Part shown: positions 58,198 through 64,000 of the stretch, one piece after another
How positions within the stretch are numbered: the stretch's first letter is position 1
Layout of the letters: every line of letters begins with the position of its first letter
DNA from: an uncultured Eubacterium sp.
GTDB taxonomy: Bacteria > Bacillota > Clostridia > Lachnospirales > Lachnospiraceae
DNA length: 64,000 bases
Direction of reading: 5' to 3'
NCBI GenBank assembly: GCA_910580075.1
Contig: CAJTVR010000008.1
Coordinates: 20,312 to 84,311 of the forward strand
Notes under the pieces: generated by a model
What the model was told of the DNA's origin: nothing
The model's database searches: none
What the model saw: only the letters and a program-made list of their open reading frames with translations
Program-made: the position numbers and the translations under genes

Positions 58198-61100
58198 TCA
58201 GATAATTTTAAACATCTTTGCACTTAATATATGTAACTTTTCGTATTCCTGCATCGTATGTACAAGCTCCTTAAAATTCCCCTGTCTGCGCTGATGCAGC
58301 ATACGGTTAATATACGCATAGCGTCCTCCCCAGGCGGTATCCTGGTATCCCGTGCCTGCAATGCGGCTGCTTGTAACCAGCTGCTGTGTGCCGTCACCCG
58401 TTTCCTCTGTGATATAATACTCCGCCTCTTCATCCAGAAACAGCAGAAATTCCCAGGTAAAGATCCCGTCATACACATTCAGCATATTTTCTGTTATAAA
58501 TTCTTCCTGCTCTGGCGGCATCCGGTAGTGAATCCGTATAATACTGTCCGGCCTGGCATGATGTTCCACCAAAACCCTGTTATACAGCTGGTATCTTGCA
58601 CGCAGGCTGTCTGGCAGGTTTTCAAAAAACGCAAAATTCATATTCCTGGATATAAATTCATGTAACAGCTCATCCGCCTGGCCAAGCTGGTAACGGTCCA
58701 GATGCTCTGTCTGCGAATAGTATTTTAAAAGTCCCAGACGGCAGGCTGTCCCTCTTAATTTTCCTTCCTTCTGCAGCTGGACTGCCTCCATAAAAAGACT
58801 CTGCGGCAGCACCATATCCGAAACCGCATATTCATGCATACAGTATGACCGGTATGCCTGCAAAATAAATTCCCTTCCATTATGTGCGCGGTATCCCTGG
58901 TACACTTCCTGAATCTGGTCCACATATTCTGTGCTGTATAAAGCCTGAACCAAAAGCCTCTCTTCTAATTCCGCTACATCATCGATCTCACATGCTTTTG
59001 CGGCCTTAAATACCATCATCATCTGTTTGGACGGCCCTTCATAATATCTGGCAAGATAAGAAGTGATCGTGGCATTGCATATACCTGAGAGCATCACCGA
59101 CATGCACATTTCTAAAAGGTATGCATCCTCCCCGATATCCTTGGCACGAAGCATAAATGTCAGAAGCTGCGCCAGCACTTTTTTATCAATACCGGCATAT
59201 CCATAACTGTTTACCAGCTCATATGCCTTTTCATGATAGGAATGCTGCACCATAAGCTCAATTAAGATATTCCTGTTTGCCCTGCTCATCCCTGCAAAAT
59301 CAATCTGTGTAAAATATACTTCCAGCCCTTCTTCCTGCTGGTTAATCAGACAGTACCGCACAAGGCCCGGCCCAATCTGGTTTTTAAATTTTGTGCTGAT
59401 CTGCGGGGCATCCATTAATATACGCAGATAATCCACATCTGTTTTTACCGGCACATTCAAATCCGTCTTTCCATCCATATGGTGCATCAGAAACTGCAGT
59501 TTGAAAGGAGCCAGATTCAGGCACTTGCGGATATAATGGGAAGGCTTCATCAGTTTTTCCAGCTGGCAGGACTCCGGGGATACAAACCTCTGCCCTCTGT
59601 TATTTTCCAGCACAATTGCATAATCATTTGAAAACAGCTGAAAATACGCCGACTCTGAACTAATTGCAATCCGCTGTTCTTCTTTCATATGTTTTTGAAT
59701 CACTACTACAAAAGCCGCCATCTTATTCATGCAGTAAAATTTATGCGTGTATAAAATATCTGCTAACGGTGCCGCAAGTTCCTGGGTCAGAATGCCTTTG
59801 TCAAGTACTTCTTCATAAATCACTGCCAGATTGTCATCCATATGGCCTTTTAAAATCTCATCGATTGCAAACTGCTTCATCGTTTCTGTATATTTTGCAT
59901 ACATCACAGGCTGTTCTTCTTTATGCGCGATAATATTCACGTACAAAGCAGCCTTATACTGATAGGCCAGCTGGTTATTATACTGAAAATACATCTGGAT
60001 CACTTTTGGAAGCGGCTGGATATTATGTAAATCCATGGTCAGAAGGAACGCTTCGTACAGTCCGGTAATCTTTAGATTCTCACCAATTCCCTTTGCATAC
60101 CACTTATGATGCTTTCTCTGATAGCACTGCCCTTTAATCAGATAGGCACACACACCGGCAAGCATATCTTCATCCTGGTATTTTTCATAACTGCGGAATA
60201 AAATCCTGCAGACAATCGGCTGAAACTGGCGCATATTATTGGCCAGACGCATAACCTGGTCGGCTAAATCCCTGGTCATGACACCCTGCCTGGATACCCA
60301 GTTCATTAAAAGTATTTCAAATAAATCCAGTTTTGTCAGTAAATAAGGCTGTTCGAGAAAGATTCGAAACGCCTCCACATACCATAGCGGCGAATACTGC
60401 CCCTGTAAAATCCGGCTCTCAATCGCACGCAGTTTTACCTGAGGCTGGGTGCGCAGCACGCTGTTTAACCGCAGTGTGAGAAAAAATATCATAGGATGCG
60501 AGCTGTAACGCTTTGCAATGGCCTCGATTTCATCTAACAGCTGTTCGATCACAGCCGGTTCCTTTTCTTTCTGCAGGCACAGATAATTATAAAATGCCCA
60601 CTGCGGCCTTCTTTTATCTTTATATTTCTTTCTGAAATCATTCATCAGCCATTCTGCATCCTGGCGCTGTTTGTTGCGCATCAGTGCATACGCTTTAAAC
60701 AGCATATACCAGGGATCATCCGGCTTTAATTCTTCCAGCCTCTTAATCAGTGCCAGTGTCTGCTTCGTCCATTCCCCGGTCACGATTTTTTTCAGACGGT
60801 AATTAATATAACATCTGGTCAAAAGACAGGTCGCCCGCTGCAGAGCCTGTACTTTGCGCTCTTTGCGTACCTTGATGCTGTCTGTGGATGCCCATACATG
60901 AAATTCTTCTTTCTGAACGTCGTTTTCAAAATAAATGCAGCCGAAATTATTGCCTGCATGCATATTTTCTTTATCTATGTAAAATGTAAACGGATAGCTG
61001 CTGCCTATAAAATCCTGGTCTGTAAGAATGCGTTTCTGCGGAACTAAAAAATCCCCGCTTGCAAAAACCCGGATTTCCAAAAATCCCCAGCCTTCCTTGT

Positions 61101-61782
61101 GGATACTAATCTGCTCTTCCGCCGGGCCAGTAATTTCAAACACTTCAATGCTTCGTTTTTCCAGCGTAAAAGTTACCCGCTCTTTTTTTCCTGTGCCAAT
61201 TAAAAATTCATCCATAGTCTGGTCTGTAACCGAAGACCTGGAAAGCCCCTCATATAATAAAGCTGCTTTTAATTCTTTTGGCGTCAGTATATTTTTAAAG
61301 GCTGGCGAATGAAAGATATGATAAGCTTCTTTCCATTCCTTTTTTGCGAGTTTTACAAAATCCCTTAAGTTTTTAATTTTTCCTAAGGACGCCTCTGCAT
61401 ACAGCCTTGTTACAGTCACTGCATAAGAAAGCTGGTATTCCCCGCCGTTTAATACCACATGCAGTTCCCCGGCTGCAATCTCTCCTTCTGTCATGCCGTC
61501 TGCACGAAACTGTACCTGAATCTCTGCTTCTTCCCCCTCGAACTGGGGCGTCAGGCATTCCATTCTCGCACTGGAAGAATAAATAATACCTCTCATCCAT
61601 ATTCCATTTTCACTCTTCACCTGAAAGCTGTCTGTTACAGACTGTCCCTCCACAGCCTCTAATTCCAGTTTTTCTTTTGAGAACACAACCTGCGGATACT
61701 CGTAAGGAATTTTGCCCTCTGCCAGTTCTTCGATTCTCTTTCGCACAATGACACCTGCTTTGCTCTTGCATTTTTCATTCAT
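58198..61782 (-). CDS. Giant DUF5717-like protein (about 1190 residues)
   Basis: 1194 residues from the ATG at 61782; a TTG at 61806 is an alternative start, and neither has a good ribosome binding site. The first about 330 residues look beta-rich (FSKEKLELEAVEGQSVTDSF). The remaining 850 are helical repeats like an alpha-solenoid, with many aromatic and Leu-rich pairs. No signal peptide, membrane span or catalytic motif is visible. It is first in the operon, behind the promoter at 61830-61858. I relate it to DUF5717 from its length, pairing with a DUF5716-like gene and taxonomic setting. Function unknown. Confidence 0.65.
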   Translation of the reverse strand: MNEKCKSKAGVIVRKRIEELAEGKIPYEYPQVVFSKEKLELEAVEGQSVTDSFQVKSENGIWMRGIIYSSSARMECLTPQFEGEEAEIQVQFRADGMTEGEIAAGELHVVLNGGEYQLSYAVTVTRLYAEASLGKIKNLRDFVKLAKKEWKEAYHIFHSPAFKNILTPKELKAALLYEGLSRSSVTDQTMDEFLIGTGKKERVTFTLEKRSIEVFEITGPAEEQISIHKEGWGFLEIRVFASGDFLVPQKRILTDQDFIGSSYPFTFYIDKENMHAGNNFGCIYFENDVQKEEFHVWASTDSIKVRKERKVQALQRATCLLTRCYINYRLKKIVTGEWTKQTLALIKRLEELKPDDPWYMLFKAYALMRNKQRQDAEWLMNDFRKKYKDKRRPQWAFYNYLCLQKEKEPAVIEQLLDEIEAIAKRYSSHPMIFFLTLRLNSVLRTQPQVKLRAIESRILQGQYSPLWYVEAFRIFLEQPYLLTKLDLFEILLMNWVSRQGVMTRDLADQVMRLANNMRQFQPIVCRILFRSYEKYQDEDMLAGVCAYLIKGQCYQRKHHKWYAKGIGENLKITGLYEAFLLTMDLHNIQPLPKVIQMYFQYNNQLAYQYKAALYVNIIAHKEEQPVMYAKYTETMKQFAIDEILKGHMDDNLAVIYEEVLDKGILTQELAAPLADILYTHKFYCMNKMAAFVVVIQKHMKEEQRIAISSESAYFQLFSNDYAIVLENNRGQRFVSPESCQLEKLMKPSHYIRKCLNLAPFKLQFLMHHMDGKTDLNVPVKTDVDYLRILMDAPQISTKFKNQIGPGLVRYCLINQQEEGLEVYFTQIDFAGMSRANRNILIELMVQHSYHEKAYELVNSYGYAGIDKKVLAQLLTFMLRAKDIGEDAYLLEMCMSVMLSGICNATITSYLARYYEGPSKQMMMVFKAAKACEIDDVAELEERLLVQALYSTEYVDQIQEVYQGYRAHNGREFILQAYRSYCMHEYAVSDMVLPQSLFMEAVQLQKEGKLRGTACRLGLLKYYSQTEHLDRYQLGQADELLHEFISRNMNFAFFENLPDSLRARYQLYNRVLVEHHARPDSIIRIHYRMPPEQEEFITENMLNVYDGIFTWEFLLFLDEEAEYYITEETGDGTQQLVTSSRIAGTGYQDTAWGGRYAYINRMLHQRRQGNFKELVHTMQEYEKLHILSAKMFKII

Positions 61783-61829
61783 ATCGCTATAATGAACAAA
61801 AGACAATGTATATTTTGACTATCTACTGA

Positions 61830-61858
61830 ATTATAAACTATTTGCGGTGGACGTGCAA
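61830..61858 (-). promoter_or_regulatory. Promoter of the DUF5717/DUF5716 cluster
   Basis: TTGCAC (61858-61853) and TATAAT (61835-61830) with 17-bp spacing on the minus strand; predicted start near 61823. The leader before either start codon is short (17 to 41 nt). Confidence 0.65.
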
Positions 61859-61895
61859 TATGTTAATGAATGAATCTAAAAAAGGAGGATCCGCT

Positions 61896-62987
61896 ATGAT
61901 CCAGCATAAAGACCATTTTCACGGAAGCGACCTGGAAAAAATTGAACAGGTCTACGGAATCAAAAAAGAAACCATTACCAGTTTTTCAGCAAATGTAAAC
62001 CCGCTTGGCATTTCTCCCATTTTAAGACATACGCTGTCTGAAAAAATCGATGCCATCTCCTCTTACCCGGACCGGGATTATGTATCCCTCCGCAGAAGCA
62101 TTGCACAATATGCAGGTACAGATTATGAAAATATTATTGTAGGAAACGGCTCCACGGAACTGATTTCACTGTTTATCCAGATTGAACATCCGAAAAAAGC
62201 CCTCATCATCGGGCCGACTTATTCCGAATATGAGCGCGAGATTTCTTTAGGCGGCGGCACAACGCTGTATTATCCGCTCAGGGAAGAAGACGGATTTGTA
62301 CTGAATACACAGGATTTTATTTCCCATTTAAAAGATGATATCGACCTTTTAGTACTCTGCAATCCAAACAACCCGACCTCGACCTGTGTGACAAACAAAT
62401 CGATGCGTCTGATTCTGGATGCATGCCTGCAGCACGGAATTTATGTCATGACAGACGAAACATATGTAGAATTTGCTGACCATACCGAAGAAATTACTTC
62501 TGTTGCGCTCACTCATTATTATAATAACCTGGTAATTCTGCGCGGAACATCAAAATTTTTTGCTGCTCCCGGACTGAGACTCGGTTATGCAGTTACAGGC
62601 AACAAAGATTTAATCAAGATGATAAATACAAGAAAAAACCCTTGGACGATCAATTCTCTGGCTGCCATCGCTGGCGAACTGATGTTTCAGGACGAAGCAT
62701 ACATCCGTGAAACAAAAAATCTCATCTCCTCAGAACGCAAACGGCTGTATGAACTGTTTCAGCAGAGAAACGATTTTAAAGTATACAAACCTTCAGGAAA
62801 CTTTATGCTCGTCAAAATATTAAAAGAAAATTTGACTTCCCAGGATTTATTTGACCGTGCGATACGCCGCGGCATGATGATACGGGACTGCTCGACATTT
62901 CCATTTCTGGATGATAAATATATCCGCTTCTGTTTTATGAAACCTGAAATGAATCATGCACTCGTCAGCTGCATGTTCGAAGAATAG
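61896..62987 (+). CDS. PLP-dependent class I/II aminotransferase (HisC/CobD-like)
   Basis: 363 residues from the ATG at 61896, behind AAAGGAGGAT; a longer frame from 61842 overlaps the divergent promoter. SFSANVNPLGISP is the opening of HisC/CobD-type enzymes, CNPNNPTSTC binds the cofactor, and LRGTSKFFAAPGLRLGY carries the Schiff-base lysine. It may be a histidinol-phosphate-type aminotransferase or a threonine-phosphate decarboxylase. With no his or cob genes nearby the choice stays open. It is followed after 15 bp by an AraC regulator. Confidence 0.82.
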   Translation: MIQHKDHFHGSDLEKIEQVYGIKKETITSFSANVNPLGISPILRHTLSEKIDAISSYPDRDYVSLRRSIAQYAGTDYENIIVGNGSTELISLFIQIEHPKKALIIGPTYSEYEREISLGGGTTLYYPLREEDGFVLNTQDFISHLKDDIDLLVLCNPNNPTSTCVTNKSMRLILDACLQHGIYVMTDETYVEFADHTEEITSVALTHYYNNLVILRGTSKFFAAPGLRLGYAVTGNKDLIKMINTRKNPWTINSLAAIAGELMFQDEAYIRETKNLISSERKRLYELFQQRNDFKVYKPSGNFMLVKILKENLTSQDLFDRAIRRGMMIRDCSTFPFLDDKYIRFCFMKPEMNHALVSCMFEE

Positions 62988-63002
62988 CCGGGAGATACTG
63001 CA

Positions 63003-63857
63003 ATGAACCAGCCTCATCATGAAAAAATATTTGAAACAAGCACATTAGGAATCGGCCTTTCTTTCAGCACAGTTCCGGGCGGCTACCAGCCGTCCCACTG
63101 GCATGACGGAATGGAAATCCTCTACCCGCTCAATGGGGAAGCAGAGATTACTGTGGATAACAAAAACTATAATCTGCCGACTAAAAATGCCACTGTCGTC
63201 GATTCCTTTAAAATCCACAGTACCTTTTCAAAAGACAGCTCTATGCTGCTTCGCATCCTGATACCAAAAGAACAGCTGAAAAATTATATGCCGGACATTA
63301 TGCTCTGCCACATTGACTGCATTCCGCAAGATATCCGCATAGACCAGTTCGAACAGTATTATAAGCTCTGTGAACTCTTAGCAGAGCTGACACGCCTGTA
63401 TATCTACGATGTCACAGCTTTCCGCCTGTCAGCAGAAGGATTAATCCTACAGGCTGCAGCACACCTGATCCGCTATTTTTCTACCAAAGATACCTTAGCC
63501 GTTTCAGAAACCGATCCCCTTACCGTAGAACGTATCCGTTCTGTCATCCGGTATGTGGAAACTCATTATCAGGAAAATATTTCTCTGCAGGATGCAGCTG
63601 CACACATCGGCATCAGCCGCGAATATTTCTGCCGGATATTCAAAAAAAATACTGGCAGTTCGTTCTTACAGTATTTAAATGATGTACGGCTATCCAAAAT
63701 TTACGGCGACCTGCAGACTTCCAGTCTGTCTGTATCGGAAATCATGGAAAAAAATGGAATAACGAGCCAGAAGCAGTTTAATTTGTCTTTTAAGAAAAGA
63801 TATGGGTGTACGCCTTCTGCTGTGCGAAGGGCGAAGGCGGAGGCGAAAGAGCTATAG
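63003..63857 (+). CDS. AraC-family regulator with cupin sensor domain
   Basis: 284 residues. An N-terminal cupin (QPSHWHDGMEILYPLNGEAE) is followed by the double HTH at about 180-280: ISLQDAAAHIGISREYFCRIFKKNTG and SVSEIMEKNGITSQKQFNLSFKKRYG. It probably senses a small metabolite and may regulate the aminotransferase gene, with which it shares a transcript. GGGAG precedes the ATG. Confidence 0.9.
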   Translation: MNQPHHEKIFETSTLGIGLSFSTVPGGYQPSHWHDGMEILYPLNGEAEITVDNKNYNLPTKNATVVDSFKIHSTFSKDSSMLLRILIPKEQLKNYMPDIMLCHIDCIPQDIRIDQFEQYYKLCELLAELTRLYIYDVTAFRLSAEGLILQAAAHLIRYFSTKDTLAVSETDPLTVERIRSVIRYVETHYQENISLQDAAAHIGISREYFCRIFKKNTGSSFLQYLNDVRLSKIYGDLQTSSLSVSEIMEKNGITSQKQFNLSFKKRYGCTPSAVRRAKAEAKEL

Positions 63858-63870
63858 GATTATTGATGAG

Positions 63871-63912
63871 CCGGACGCCAGGTAGAGAAACTTTTTCCTT
63901 TCCGGCGTCCGG
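63871..63912. repeat. REP-like palindrome (CCGGACGCC family)
   Basis: CCGGACGCC (63871-63879) pairs with GGCGTCCGG (63904-63912). The loop GGTAGAGAAACTTTTTCC matches the right arm of the 37321-37607 element. It sits 14 bp after the AraC stop and could end its transcript. Confidence 0.7.
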
Positions 63913-63928
63913 AAAACCTATAAAGTGT

Positions 63929-64000
63929 ATGAAATTTCCACAACCGGAGCGTGAATATGGCGTAAACCGGAGTACTATCAGTGGCTGGGTAAAGCAGCTT
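63929..64000 (+). pseudogene. Transposase OrfA-like fragment at the window edge
   Basis: Twenty-four codons from an ATG at 63929 end with REYGVNRSTISGWVKQL, the helix-turn-helix of IS3-type OrfA transposases. The seven residues before it (MKFPQPE) do not match an OrfA N-terminus and no ribosome binding site is seen. This looks like a 5'-truncated insertion-sequence remnant abutting the REP element. It continues beyond the window, so integrity further on is unknown. Confidence 0.5.

Overview
The window looks like the chromosome of a spore-forming, anaerobic gut Firmicute, most likely of the family Lachnospiraceae (Blautia, Mediterraneibacter or a relative). The evidence is moderate G+C, strong GGAGG ribosome binding sites, a gerW/DUF2953 sporulation pair, a Na+-translocating decarboxylase operon built from separate subunits, an RsgI-type anti-sigma factor, the cmk-ispH-rpsA order typical of Clostridia, and a DUF5716/DUF5717 cluster. 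The placement is inferred from gene content; no 16S or marker search was possible. I found no tRNA, rRNA or CRISPR array.

Region 1 (1-12.5 kb, all minus strand) is an exopolysaccharide/capsule operon. Read in transcription order it runs: XRE regulator, Wzz-like co-polymerase, two GT4 glycosyltransferases, Wzy/O-antigen-ligase-like membrane protein, an internally deleted sulfotransferase-like remnant, three GT2 glycosyltransferases, then a sugar 3,4-ketoisomerase, a PLP aminotransferase and a formyltransferase. The last three together should make an N-formylated 3-amino-3,6-dideoxyhexose. A deacetylase-like protein and a GNAT protein cut by the window edge follow. Upstream of the operon, two 18-bp inverted repeats flank about 270 bp that contains an outward-facing promoter. 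This looks like an invertible phase-variation switch. A FimB-sized tyrosine recombinase at 26.3 kb has a related box in its own leader.

Region 2 (13-30 kb) is mixed accessory and housekeeping DNA: an XRE/ImmA-IrrE/PIN-like toxin-antitoxin-type module, the NUDIX/hypothetical/DUF2953/GerW group, a GNAT plus cysteine synthase pair, a flavin (NimA-like) protein plus MATE exporter behind an attenuator-like leader, a second MATE gene frameshifted in an A9 tract and facing its MerR regulator, an RsgI/ECF sigma pair, the tyrosine recombinase, a promoter followed by a highly folded pseudoknotted stretch (candidate ncRNA), and an ABC-F ribosome-protection operon behind a leader with two intrinsic terminators.

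Region 3 (30-47.5 kb) has two uncharacterised proteins, a large tandem-repeat zinc-ribbon protein, an orphan sugar-binding lipoprotein with a LysR regulator, a palindromic MITE-like element, ilvN-ilvC, a lone cheR, the RpiR/FAD-enzyme/cmk/ispH/rpsA operon and an L,D-transpeptidase.

Region 4 (47.5-64 kb) has a five-gene biotin-dependent, Na+-coupled carboxyltransferase/decarboxylase operon carrying both an acyl-CoA and an oxaloacetate/pyruvate carboxyltransferase, a soluble chemoreceptor with a CZB zinc domain, a CsoR-type repressor, an uncharacterised four-gene cluster (giant DUF5717-like protein, DUF5716/actin-fold protein, TPR protein, membrane coiled-coil protein), a PLP aminotransferase with an AraC regulator, and a transposase fragment at the edge. 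REP-like CCGGACGCCGG palindromes and a second hairpin-ended repeat family are scattered through the window.
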